NCBI RefSeq assembly: GCF_009928525.1 | Contig: NZ_JAABOK010000015.1 | Coordinates: 62,001-126,000, forward strand | DNA from: Chitinophaga solisilvae | Lineage (GTDB): Bacteria > Bacteroidota > Bacteroidia > Chitinophagales > Chitinophagaceae | Direction of reading: 5' to 3' | DNA length: 64,000 nt | In this document: in pieces, positions 46,203 through 56,263 of the stretch | Layout of the letters: every line of letters starts with the position of its first letter | Position numbering within the stretch: position 1 is the first letter of the stretch | Position numbers and translations under genes: made by a program | Notes under the pieces: model-generated | What the model was told of the DNA's origin: nothing | Databases searched by the model: none | Seen by the model: only the letters and a program-made list of their open reading frames with translations

Positions 46203-47552
46203 ATATACTCTATCGGCCAGTAACTGCCGTGGTATGTTTATTCAACCAGGATCAATCGGATTTCAACACATTGCCATTCACCGGCCCCATCACACTTCAC
46301 GCCCTCAATAACTGTGCCGACTACACGTAGACAAGCAATCCATTCTTTTACTATGCTGATACGGCATTTCATTCCGTAGTTGTCATCAGCAGCTTAATGT
46401 CCTTGCCACGTCTCAATTGAGGAAGTAATGATCCTTGGGCAAATATCCATTCAAGCGGCTACACGTCTCACTATCATCAGCATACTTCAACAAAACGGCA
46501 TATTAATTCATCTGAACAGCGTACCGAAAATTATAGGATACCTCATAGATGATTCCTATCTTTATTGAAAGGAGAGAGATAATGAGCAGCGCGTTAATAA
46601 TCTTACCAGTTGCCAACTATCACTTAACAGACTCATTGATATTACGCATAATAAATCTATAGTGGCGAATACCTTTCAGAAAGGTATTTATAACTATACA
46701 GCATAAAGTATGTTTATGAAAATATTTCAACTTCCGCAACCGAGGTCTCAGCATTCAGAAATGGGGAATGAACCTTTTGTCCGATATAAGAAATATACAG
46801 ATACTATATGCTAAAATATGATATCACGAAGCGATGGCTATACCTTCCAGTGTTTTGTTAAACAAAACAATTTCATCCAATCGGTAATATGCAGCAAATA
46901 CACTGGAATATCTCAATAAGTTACAGCAAAAGAATCTTCAGCTGACAACAATCCTGAAAGCGTTGATATTGTCTAAAAAAACAAGTTGTTATTTCAGGGA
47001 ATAAGGTTGCTATTGCTGCAGCTGAATTAAAAACATAACTGACCGTATAGCTTTCCAACCCAGAGGTTACCGGTTATCACAGCCTTTATCTGCCGGCCGT
47101 ACAGCCATCGGGATAACGGCCGCTCACCTGCTCTTCAGATTTGCTCACAGTAAAATGGATTGAAAGCATACTATATCAGTTGGCCAACGTTTTCAGTAAT
47201 TTCCAGAGACATATCCCGGAATAAATTTGGTCAATTATTATCTTTTTATTAAACCCGGCTTCAAGGAGGAAATATCATAACCCAGAAGGCTATAAGAAAA
47301 AAAGCACTGACACAGCAGAAGATAACTTCGTTAAATCAATACAAATAAATTCTTTGGAGAAAACGTTTTTTCTTCAACACCTGTATTAACGTAAATTATC
47401 ATCGTCTGGTCTTTTTCACTTTTTGCTGTAGCCTGGATAATTATCTCATTCAAGTATTGAATATCCTTAACTCACAAATAACTGAGGTGAGCAGGCAACC
47501 TATGTTCCTAACCATCCGGCCCGATTATTACTAACCCTTAAAATAAGTCAGT
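46203..47552. other. 1.35-kb region without a recognisable gene
   Basis: No open frame of 60 codons or more occurs and I see no RNA gene or repeat. The sequence looks AT-rich and stop-rich in every frame. A short frame starting ATGATATCACGA near 46816 is open for about 33 codons but resembles nothing. The region may hold the remains of decayed genes and the control region of cluster 2. Confidence 0.5.
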
Positions 47553-48464
47553 ATGAGAGATCCGAAGAAAAAATGCACTTCACCTTACATAAAGCGGTCA
47601 TTGGTAGCAGATGGTTTTATAATTAACATTCTTGACATCAAAACCGATGAAAAAACAACATTTTGCTGTCAGCATGATAATGCCGGATTTATTATCAGCT
47701 TTTTTATCCCGACTTTTTGTAACGCTGTTTCCTTATTACCAAACAAAGCCAATGTCTCCGGCGAGTATTCCGTTCAGCATATAGAACCAGGTACATTCCA
47801 TCAGCAGATTCCTGCCGGAACCCGGCATCTGTTCCAGCTGGCCATATCCGCAGAGCAATTAATATCTACAGACTATTATTTCAAGGTATCCCCCCTCCTG
47901 TTTCTCAACTCAAAGGAGTTACATCCGAACGGGATGCCGGTCAGTTATAAAATAGGAGCTAAACTAAACAATTGCTTACAGGATATTATTGACAGTCAGC
48001 TAAGAGGAAAAAATCTGGAATACTATCTGGTCATAAAAACTTATGAATTACTGTTTAATTATTACGAACAACAATTAAACAGGTATAGTCATCAGGGAAA
48101 TCTGAAGTTAGCAGGTGATGAAAAATTATTCTACGACATTATTTTTTTTATCGAAAATAATTTAAAAATGCCATTGCGGTTAAATACAATTACCGAAAAA
48201 TTCCTGATCAGTGAATACAGGGCAAAACAGGTTTTCAGTAAGATCAATAAATCATTCAGCGAATATGTAACAGAAGCAAGAATGAGCAAAGCTTTGAAAA
48301 TGCTTAAAACCAGCCAGAGTAAGGTATCTGTAATAGCCAGGGAAGTTGGGTATAAATGTGCGTCGAAGTTCAGTCATGCTTTCTTCAAGTACTACGGGGA
48401 ATTACCGCAACGTATCCGCAGACCTCAAAAAGAGACATTAGAGAAAAATCAAATGATGTATTAA
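47553..48464 (+). CDS. AraC family transcriptional regulator of cluster 2
   Basis: 303 residues. The first 190 form a cupin-like sensing region (NAVSLLPNKANVSGEYSVQH, GTFHQQIPAGTRHLFQLAIS). The last 100 are an AraC DNA-binding domain: MPLRLNTITEKFLISEYRAK, then FSEYVTEARMSKALKMLKTS and the second helix-turn-helix VIAREVGYKCASKFSHAFFK. The C-terminal signature PQRIRR is usual. It is the first gene of cluster 2, and its stop is followed within 30 bases by the acyltransferase gene, so it is probably a pathway-specific regulator. Confidence 0.85.
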   Translation: MRDPKKKCTSPYIKRSLVADGFIINILDIKTDEKTTFCCQHDNAGFIISFFIPTFCNAVSLLPNKANVSGEYSVQHIEPGTFHQQIPAGTRHLFQLAISAEQLISTDYYFKVSPLLFLNSKELHPNGMPVSYKIGAKLNNCLQDIIDSQLRGKNLEYYLVIKTYELLFNYYEQQLNRYSHQGNLKLAGDEKLFYDIIFFIENNLKMPLRLNTITEKFLISEYRAKQVFSKINKSFSEYVTEARMSKALKMLKTSQSKVSVIAREVGYKCASKFSHAFFKYYGELPQRIRRPQKETLEKNQMMY

Positions 48465-48491
48465 ATATTGAATCATTTCAAAAACAATCAA

Positions 48492-49607
48492 ATGTCTGAT
48501 AAAATACCTGTCATTTCATTGTCCGGAACTCCCAGAAACATGGGCTTATCCTTTGGTGAAAGCTATCGCAGGGAGATACAGGAATTCGCTTTACTCAGGT
48601 TAAACCGGTTAAAAATGTTTCTTATGGAGTATAGCAATATTGCTGTTGACAATAAATCAATACTAAATACAGTGCAGGAAGTAGTTCCATGGCATCGCGC
48701 CTACAATTACGATATCTGGAATGAATTCCGGGGAATAGCCACCGGCGCAGGCATCTCAGATGAGCTGCTCCTTGTATCAATGGCATATACTGATCTGAGG
48801 GATTATTTCATCAGGCGCTATCATCCGTTACTGAATACTGGTATTGATCCGGGTGGATGCAGTGCATTTATTGTTCCGCGAAAACTAGCCGCAAATGGTG
48901 TGCTGATAGGCCAGACCTGGGACATGTCACCTGAAGCAATCCGATACCTCGTACTGGTAAGAAGAAAGCCTGTAAATGCACCTGAAACGCTTTATCTGAC
49001 TACAGCCGGATGTCTGGCACTAATTGGCATCAACAGCCACGGCGTTGCAATAGGCAATACCAACCTGATGACTTCAGACCATATATCCGGCGTAAACTAT
49101 TTATTTACCATATCTGCTGCACTTCAGGCAGATACAGCCTTAACAGCAGCAGGGACCATCATTAATACGCCGCGGTTATCGGGTCATAATTTCTTTGCAG
49201 CAGATCAGGACGCCGCTTTTAATATAGAAGCCAGTTCCTTACAGTCAAAAAACACGCCGGTAACCGACGAGATACATATTCATACCAATCACTGTCTGGA
49301 TCCGGAAATGAAAAAACTGGAGCTACCCAGGCATGTACGCTGGCAGGAAAGTTCAACATACCGCTATCAAAGGATGAAGCAACTTTTTACAAAAACGGCG
49401 CTCCCGTTAAATATTCATCAGTGCTGGGAGATATTGGGCGACAGAAAATCCAATAGCAGCCGATTTGCTATTTGCATGGATGATGTTGATCAAAACAACA
49501 GTGACGTGGCTACTGTTGCTACCTGTATATTATCTCCTGCCGAACGAAAAATACATGTTTGTGCGGGTGGAGCAGACAATGAAAAAATGCAGGAAATATC
49601 TCTGTAA
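48492..49607 (+). CDS. C45 family Ntn-hydrolase, acyl-CoA:6-APA acyltransferase-like
   Basis: About 371 residues from ATG 48492 (the frame also offers TTG at 48468). The fold marks are GTPRNMGLSFGESYRREIQE at the start and GGCSAFIVPRKL in the first third, where Cys about 123 would be the nucleophile freed by self-cleavage; then IGQTWDMSPEA, LTTAGCLALIGINSHGVAIG and LSGHNFFAADQDAAFNIEAS. This is the penicillin isopenicillin-N acyltransferase/choloylglycine-like family. It can hydrolyse an amide or transfer an acyl group. Inside an NRPS-PKS cluster it could acylate the peptide, remove a protective acyl group, or exchange side chains. No secretion signal. Confidence 0.82.
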   Translation: MSDKIPVISLSGTPRNMGLSFGESYRREIQEFALLRLNRLKMFLMEYSNIAVDNKSILNTVQEVVPWHRAYNYDIWNEFRGIATGAGISDELLLVSMAYTDLRDYFIRRYHPLLNTGIDPGGCSAFIVPRKLAANGVLIGQTWDMSPEAIRYLVLVRRKPVNAPETLYLTTAGCLALIGINSHGVAIGNTNLMTSDHISGVNYLFTISAALQADTALTAAGTIINTPRLSGHNFFAADQDAAFNIEASSLQSKNTPVTDEIHIHTNHCLDPEMKKLELPRHVRWQESSTYRYQRMKQLFTKTALPLNIHQCWEILGDRKSNSSRFAICMDDVDQNNSDVATVATCILSPAERKIHVCAGGADNEKMQEISL

Positions 49608-49695
49608 AACCCTTACAGCATATCCTTCCCGGGTTTCAACAACTCGTTCGCTATCCAAATACTTTATTTCATTGACATCTTAAATTTATGAAAAC

Positions 49696-52600
49696 ATGTC
49701 CGACAAATTAAAATCATTAACGACACCTCAGAAAAACATATGGTACGAATGCCTTAAATACGATCACAATTTTTATGAATACACGTATGTATTTGAAATT
49801 CTGGGTAACCTGGATGTATCCAGGCTGGACAATGCCATTTTAACCGTTATCAGAAACCATGACATCTTCAGAACAACTATTATTGAACAGGAATGGGAGC
49901 CATACTTAAAAACAGATAATATCCGGAAAAATCAGGCATTAAAGGTTATCGATTTTAATAAAGAAGACCTGGACGAAATACTCATAACGGGGAGGCATGA
50001 CCTTCTGAAAGTAAGTTATAGCGATCCCTGTAAATTTGTACTGGTTCCATTTTCTGCCGGTAAATACTACTTCTTCTTTTCCTATCATCATATAATGCTG
50101 GATGGGAACTCATTGAAGATAATTTTTTCAGAAATCAGTGCTGTATATAACAGGATCATTGACAATCTATCTTTCATAGCGCCATTAAAGGAAACCAGTT
50201 TACTCGCTGAATGGGAATCAACACAATCTGCTGACGCCATCAAAGCAAGTCAGGAATACTGGGAAGGTTATATTGGATCCAGCCTATTCCATATTGAGCT
50301 GCCGCATGTGAAGTATCCACAACCTCCGGTAAATACAGGGAATGCGATTACCACCAGTCTGTCTCCGTTATTATCACAACAGATCAGAGAACTTGCCAGG
50401 AGTAACGGCACCACCGTTTTCAAGGTATTGTTCTCTGCATTCAGTATTTTATTATACAGGGTTACCGGATTGAATGATTTTATCACAGGATATTATGCCG
50501 ATCTGAGGCCGCCTGTACTAAAACAGGTAACAGGTTACTTTGTAGGGCTTGAGCCATATCGGCATCAGATAAAAGACAGTGATTCCTTTATTTCTCTTAT
50601 GATGAAAATGGAACAGGTCATGAGTCAGCATAAAAATGCCGCTGTTCTTCCATATTCACTTTACGGAAATACCCGGAAACCTGTGCCACGCAGTAATGTA
50701 ACTTTTGCAAAAACCGTATCAGGCAGGCATTTCCTTCAATTGCAGGGAACCAGCATCAATTCATCCAGCCATAGAGGCACCTCCCGTGAATTCGATTTCT
50801 TCCTGTCATATGATGAAGGCGATCAGGAAATTCAATTGTATGCGGAGCATAGTATCTCCCGGCAGCATGAGGTGGTAGCAGCATTTTTCTCTCAATATAT
50901 CACCCTGCTTTCTTCCATCGTCGAAAATCCTCATGAAACAATCGGGTTACTGCCAATGTTATCGAAATCAGAAAGAAATCAAATTCTGACATCATGGGCT
51001 GCTGCTGAAACTGTGAACAATTATGAAGAAAGTACTATCAGTCGCTTTGAAAAACAGGCACAGGACCACCCGGATCATATTGCAGTTGTTTTCAGTGATA
51101 CAGTGCTGACTTACAGCGAACTGGATAAAAAGGCAAATCAGGCTGCACATTACCTTCAGCAGCAGGGGATAACAGCGGGAGCACATGTCGCGTTTTACTT
51201 CGGACAATCTGCCGACCGAATCATTACTATGCTTGGCATATGGAAACTGGGAGCTATCTATGTTGCATTAGACCCCATTTATCCTGCCTTCCGTTCTCTT
51301 TTCATTCTGGAAGACGCCGCGGTCAATTATCTCATTACCCAGGTACATCTGAGTAATATCTTCTCCGATTTCAAAGGGATGATCATATGTATAGACCAGG
51401 AGCACACGGCAAAAAATATTTCCGCCCAACCTACATCCCCACCATGGCGTTCTCCGGAAAATAATGTTGCCGCTTATATTAACTATACCTCCGGCAGCAC
51501 AGGCCTCCCCAAAGGCATAATCATAAGTCACCGGGGGCTGAGTAACATGACAGGAGCATATACAGCTGATGATATGCTTGCCTATACAACCTCCAGCAGA
51601 GTCCTGCAGTTTGCTTCCATCTGTTTTGATGCCTCTGTATTTGAAATCTGGGGAGCATTAAGTAAAGGCGCTCACCTTTTTTTATATCCTGATAACCGCG
51701 TAACAGGTATTGAACTCCATAATTATATAATTAAGTATGGTATTACAAACCTGATGCTTACACCAACGGTATTAGCTACACTGCCAGCTCCGGCCGAGAC
51801 TGAAACGTCCCTGAAAACCGTAGTGTTAATTGGTGAAGCATTTCCTCAAAAGCTGATGCTTAACTGGTACCGGCATGTAAGATTATTCAATGGCTATGGC
51901 CCTACGGAAACAACCATTTGCGTAAACAAATATATAATCACGGGTAACCATCCGAGTAGTACGCTCGGCAGACCGATTTCCAATGTCTTCCTGTATGTAC
52001 TCGACGATTTCATGCAACCAGTACCACCGTTGGTCAACGGAGAACTCTACATTGGTGGAATCCAGCTGGGATTAGCGTATTTGAACAGACCAGATCTCAC
52101 AAGCAAATCCTTTCTTCCAGATCCCTTCGCCGTTACAAAAGATGAGCAACCGGAGAAACCACGTATGTATAAGTCAGGAGATCTCGTCAGGTACCTGCCA
52201 GATGGAAATATAGAATACATGGGTCGCAAAGACAGGCAGGTAAAAATCCGTGGATTCCGTATTGAACTGAAGGAGATAGAATATACCGCAACCCTGTTTG
52301 ATGATATTTTTCAGGCGGTGGCCAACATACGGACTGTTGATAATGAAAAGAGTATTGTGTTATATCTCGTCCATAAAGATAAGCGGCCCCTGGGAATATT
52401 ATCCAATGCTACAATAAACAGGTTACGGGAATTTCTGAAAACGAGACTGCCCATGTATATGATCCCTAAAGAATTCATATGGATAGATTTCATTCCACTC
52501 ACCCCCAACGGAAAAACAGACTGGCAGTCATTACCTGTTCCCTCAACCATATTTATCCCTGCCACCTCTCCGTTTAACGAAACATTGAATGAATACGAGA

Positions 52601-52806
52601 TAACGATAACAGACATATGGAAGAAAGTATTGAATAAGGAAGATATCGGATTGAAAGATAGCTTCTTTGATATAGGGGGGCATTCCCTGCTGCTGACAGA
52701 AGTTTATAAAAAACTACCGGATTCATTCAGAAACCGCCTGAGATTACCTGATCTCTTCAGGTATCACACGGTCGATTTACTGGCGAAGCATCTCCAGGGT
52801 AGTTAA
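49696..52806 (+). CDS. NRPS module C-A-T, cluster 2
   Basis: 1036 residues. C domain about 5-430 with SYHHIMLDGNS (His and Asp kept); A domain about 455-950 with NYTSGSTGLPKG, FDASVFEIWGAL, GYGPTETTICVN, YKSGDLVRYLPDGNIEYMGR and NGKTDW (the A10 lysine); T domain 955-1030 with FDIGGHSLLLTE. Pocket residues read as DAFMVIGICK. It shares single positions with aromatic and aliphatic codes but matches none I know, so the substrate is open. No release domain, so the chain should go on to the PKS encoded 33 bases downstream. It appears AT-richer than the cluster 1 NRPS. Confidence 0.9.
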   Translation: MSDKLKSLTTPQKNIWYECLKYDHNFYEYTYVFEILGNLDVSRLDNAILTVIRNHDIFRTTIIEQEWEPYLKTDNIRKNQALKVIDFNKEDLDEILITGRHDLLKVSYSDPCKFVLVPFSAGKYYFFFSYHHIMLDGNSLKIIFSEISAVYNRIIDNLSFIAPLKETSLLAEWESTQSADAIKASQEYWEGYIGSSLFHIELPHVKYPQPPVNTGNAITTSLSPLLSQQIRELARSNGTTVFKVLFSAFSILLYRVTGLNDFITGYYADLRPPVLKQVTGYFVGLEPYRHQIKDSDSFISLMMKMEQVMSQHKNAAVLPYSLYGNTRKPVPRSNVTFAKTVSGRHFLQLQGTSINSSSHRGTSREFDFFLSYDEGDQEIQLYAEHSISRQHEVVAAFFSQYITLLSSIVENPHETIGLLPMLSKSERNQILTSWAAAETVNNYEESTISRFEKQAQDHPDHIAVVFSDTVLTYSELDKKANQAAHYLQQQGITAGAHVAFYFGQSADRIITMLGIWKLGAIYVALDPIYPAFRSLFILEDAAVNYLITQVHLSNIFSDFKGMIICIDQEHTAKNISAQPTSPPWRSPENNVAAYINYTSGSTGLPKGIIISHRGLSNMTGAYTADDMLAYTTSSRVLQFASICFDASVFEIWGALSKGAHLFLYPDNRVTGIELHNYIIKYGITNLMLTPTVLATLPAPAETETSLKTVVLIGEAFPQKLMLNWYRHVRLFNGYGPTETTICVNKYIITGNHPSSTLGRPISNVFLYVLDDFMQPVPPLVNGELYIGGIQLGLAYLNRPDLTSKSFLPDPFAVTKDEQPEKPRMYKSGDLVRYLPDGNIEYMGRKDRQVKIRGFRIELKEIEYTATLFDDIFQAVANIRTVDNEKSIVLYLVHKDKRPLGILSNATINRLREFLKTRLPMYMIPKEFIWIDFIPLTPNGKTDWQSLPVPSTIFIPATSPFNETLNEYEITITDIWKKVLNKEDIGLKDSFFDIGGHSLLLTEVYKKLPDSFRNRLRLPDLFRYHTVDLLAKHLQGS

Positions 52807-52839
52807 TGACACTCATCACATTTAAATACATTCAATAAT

Positions 52840-55800
52840 ATGAAGTTACATGACAGAATACAGGAAAAGATAGCAATAATAGGAATCTCCTTACGATTTC
52901 CGGGAGCCGATAACAAGGAGGAGTTCTGGGAAAACCTCCTGTCAGGAAAAGAAACGATTACTCATTATACTGAAGAAGAATTGCTTGATACAGGGATACC
53001 GGTTAACCTCCTTCATAACCCCGGTTACATTAAAGCGAAAGGCGCATTGAAAGATGTGAAGGGATTTGATGCCGCCTTTTTCGGTATCTCTCCCAAAGAG
53101 GCATCAATTATGGACCCTCAGCACAGGTTACTGCTCGAATGTGCATGGGAAGGGCTGGAAGATGCCGGATATGCCCCTCGTTCAACCTGCAGCGATATTG
53201 GCATTTTCGCCGGAATGGGTATTTCAAGTTATCTGTCTGAAACCAATGCCTCTGCAGAAACAGACCCTGCTGAAAAGTATCAGATAATAATAGGTAGCGG
53301 AACAGATTTTTTATGCACCAGAATTGCCTATAAATTAAACATCACAGGCCCTGCCGTTACTGTTCAGACAGGTTGTTCCACATCCCTTACGGCTGTTCAC
53401 CAGGCGTGCATGGCCCTGCTGTCGGACGACTGCAACATTGCCCTTGCGGGAGGTGTTTCACTGGGCATACTGGAGAAAGGAGGTTATCTTTATCAGCCAG
53501 GACTGATATATTCTCCCGATGGAAGATGCAGGGCTTTCGATGCCAGGGCCGGCGGCATCGTCCGTGGGCAGGGAGCAGGAATTATCGTCCTGAAACGTTA
53601 TGAAGATGCTTTAAAGGATGGAGATCATATTTACGCTACTATCCTTTCTTCTGCCATTAATAACGACGGATCAGAAAAAACAGGTTATACAGCCCCTTCA
53701 GCTGAAGGACAGTCCAAAGTGATTCACGCTGCCCACAAAAAAGCAGGTGTCTCACCGGAAAGTATAACCTATGTAGAAGCTCATGGAACAGGGACCCTGC
53801 TCGGCGACCCATTGGAAATACAAGGGCTGACAGACGCTTTCCGCATATCGACCAACAAGCTCCGTTACTGTGCAATAGGCAGTGTAAAAACTAACATCGG
53901 GCACCTCGATGCAGCGGCTGGCATTGCCGGAATGATTAAAACGGTATTATGTCTTCACTACAAAACGCTGGTTCCAAGTTTACACTTCGAAACCCCCAAC
54001 CCTCATATCAATTTCGAGGATAGTCCCTTTTATGTCAACACCCGGACTATTTCCTGGGAAAATGGCGACCAGCCGCGAAGAGCCGGTGTCAGTGCATTTG
54101 GAGTAGGCGGAACCAATGTACATGTTATCCTTGAAGAATTACAGCAGCGGCCTCCATTACCTGTTTCCGGAATACCGGCGCAACTCGTTACGCTTTCCTG
54201 CAGATCCGTGTCCGCTCTGCAGGAAATAATTACCAGAACATGGAAGTACCTGAATACATCAAAGGATGAACTCCGGAATATTGCCTATACGCTGAATACC
54301 GGCCGGTATACATTTCCATACAGATGGCAGGCCGTTTGTGAAAGCCGGCAGGAGATGCTGGATATGCTGAATAAAGCACACGGGACAGTTATGCTTACGG
54401 AGCCTGCAAAAGCAGCTTCACCTCCCGTACTGTTCCTGTTCCCCGGAAAGGAATCCCTATACGCAGAAATGGGGAAACAACTATATGATACATTGCCTGT
54501 TTTTAAAACAGCGGCGGATACCTGTGTTTCGATCGTCAAAAAAATGCTTCCCCCCTCATTTGCAGATATAGACACAAATGACCTGCTATTCCGGCATGAA
54601 TCATCTCAGAACAGTCCGATTCCGGAATTATTCATTATCGAATATGCACTGGCAAAATATCTGTTCAGCCTGGGTATAAAACCCGCTGCCATGACTGGAT
54701 ATGGCTACGGTGAATATACCGCAATCTGCCTTGCCGGTATGATTTCAGTGGAAGATACCATTTCCATGCTCATGTACAATACCGGGCAAACAATCTGCGA
54801 ATCCCTCTCTTCAGACATGACTTTTCTCAGCGTCAATGATCCCGAAATACCCGTACTATCGGGCGTTACAGGCAGCTGGCTGACAGGCGCCGACATAACA
54901 TCCCCGCATTACTGGACACAGGATATTCCTGATACCGGACGATTTAAAGATGGCCTGAAGTACCTGTATCAGGAAAAACATCTGCAGGATGCAGTATATA
55001 TTGAAGTCGGGCCTGGGAATATACTTACCCATATATACCAAAACTATACAGATGCGAATACCCGGAAAATGGCTGTAAGTACCATGACATCTGATACTGT
55101 AAAGGCAAGTGGTGAAATCCAGGTGCTTTATACAGCAATAGGCCGGCTATGGCAAACAGGTATTGATATACACTGGTATGCCTTCCATACAGACGAGGAA
55201 AGGCGTCGTATACCACTGCCCACTTATCCCTTCGAGCGAAAACAGTATTGGACAGAGGAGAAAACCGCTGTAACGGATATACCGCATTCAAATAAAACAG
55301 ATAAGGCCGCCACAACAGAAATGTTAACCGCCGTTGTGGCTGCAATATGGGAAAAGGTATTAGGCTGCCCGCCGGAAATTGATAACAGCAGTAACTTCTT
55401 CAGCCTCGGCGGCGACTCATTGATGGCAGTAGCAGCCACGTCTGCACTAAGTCGTAAGCTTTGCCTTCCACTTGATAACGGCTTACTCCTGCGATTTCCG
55501 GAATTCGGAGATCTGACAGACCACCTCCGGCTCCTGGTAGCCACTCAGTCAGAAGTTCAGAAACAGGCCGGTTGCGTAGTAGTCCTGAATGAAGGAATAG
55601 AAAAACAAACGGCTATTCCACTGGTATTGATACACCCTATCGGCGGACACGTACATATTTACAGGGATCTGGTATCTTCTCTGGAAAAAAACCGGTCAAT
55701 ATATGCTGTTCAATCACCCTGGCTGTCAGACGATGAACAGTTTACCGCAACAACCATTGAAGAAATTGCAGACTATTATCTGAACCTGCTTTCAGAACAC

Positions 55801-56247
55801 CGTATTGCCTTTCCATTTATCCTGTGCGGCGCATCCTTTGGCGGGGTAGTCGTGTATGAAATGGCCTGCAGACTAAGAAAAGCAGGAAAAGAACTGCCAT
55901 TCGTTGCCATGATAGATGCGCCCCCCGTTCCGGCTATGACTGATCCGGAACAGACAGACGCCTTGGATCTTACAGACAAAATATCATGGATACATCTCGC
56001 TGCTTTAAAACAATATGTACCTCAACCTGACGGCACACCGATCCTCTTCTTTTACCCGGAGAATAAAGTAGCAAATGAGCTGCATGAATGGCCGCATTTC
56101 TGGCAAAAATATGCCCCTGAGTACGAAAGCCATTCAGTTGGCGGAGATCATATCACCATGAACTATGTGCCGCATGTAAATGCCATTGCCACTCCCCTGC
56201 AGCAAGCTCTTGAAAACTGTGAAAGAAAAAAATCACTTAACCGATAA
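52840..56247 (+). CDS. PKS module KS-degenerate AT-ACP-TE, cluster 2
   Basis: 1135 residues. KS about 10-435: nucleophile in VQTGCSTSL (Cys about 179) and the two histidines in EAHGTGTLLGDP and KTNIGHLDAAAG. An AT-like region, about 525-750, starts FLFPGKES, but the GHSxG nucleophile elbow reads GYGYG at 620-624 (Ser replaced by Gly 622), and the stretch up to SGVTGSWLTG is much shorter than normal, so it cannot act as an acyltransferase. ACP about 825-890 with SLGGDSLMAV. TE about 905-1130 with CGASFGG (Ser about 999) and GDHITM. There is no ketoreductase or dehydratase. The extender must be loaded by a trans AT not encoded in the window. The 3' end runs up to the next gene. Confidence 0.9.
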   Translation: MKLHDRIQEKIAIIGISLRFPGADNKEEFWENLLSGKETITHYTEEELLDTGIPVNLLHNPGYIKAKGALKDVKGFDAAFFGISPKEASIMDPQHRLLLECAWEGLEDAGYAPRSTCSDIGIFAGMGISSYLSETNASAETDPAEKYQIIIGSGTDFLCTRIAYKLNITGPAVTVQTGCSTSLTAVHQACMALLSDDCNIALAGGVSLGILEKGGYLYQPGLIYSPDGRCRAFDARAGGIVRGQGAGIIVLKRYEDALKDGDHIYATILSSAINNDGSEKTGYTAPSAEGQSKVIHAAHKKAGVSPESITYVEAHGTGTLLGDPLEIQGLTDAFRISTNKLRYCAIGSVKTNIGHLDAAAGIAGMIKTVLCLHYKTLVPSLHFETPNPHINFEDSPFYVNTRTISWENGDQPRRAGVSAFGVGGTNVHVILEELQQRPPLPVSGIPAQLVTLSCRSVSALQEIITRTWKYLNTSKDELRNIAYTLNTGRYTFPYRWQAVCESRQEMLDMLNKAHGTVMLTEPAKAASPPVLFLFPGKESLYAEMGKQLYDTLPVFKTAADTCVSIVKKMLPPSFADIDTNDLLFRHESSQNSPIPELFIIEYALAKYLFSLGIKPAAMTGYGYGEYTAICLAGMISVEDTISMLMYNTGQTICESLSSDMTFLSVNDPEIPVLSGVTGSWLTGADITSPHYWTQDIPDTGRFKDGLKYLYQEKHLQDAVYIEVGPGNILTHIYQNYTDANTRKMAVSTMTSDTVKASGEIQVLYTAIGRLWQTGIDIHWYAFHTDEERRRIPLPTYPFERKQYWTEEKTAVTDIPHSNKTDKAATTEMLTAVVAAIWEKVLGCPPEIDNSSNFFSLGGDSLMAVAATSALSRKLCLPLDNGLLLRFPEFGDLTDHLRLLVATQSEVQKQAGCVVVLNEGIEKQTAIPLVLIHPIGGHVHIYRDLVSSLEKNRSIYAVQSPWLSDDEQFTATTIEEIADYYLNLLSEHRIAFPFILCGASFGGVVVYEMACRLRKAGKELPFVAMIDAPPVPAMTDPEQTDALDLTDKISWIHLAALKQYVPQPDGTPILFFYPENKVANELHEWPHFWQKYAPEYESHSVGGDHITMNYVPHVNAIATPLQQALENCERKKSLNR

Positions 56248-56263
56248 AAATCAAGCATCAGTT

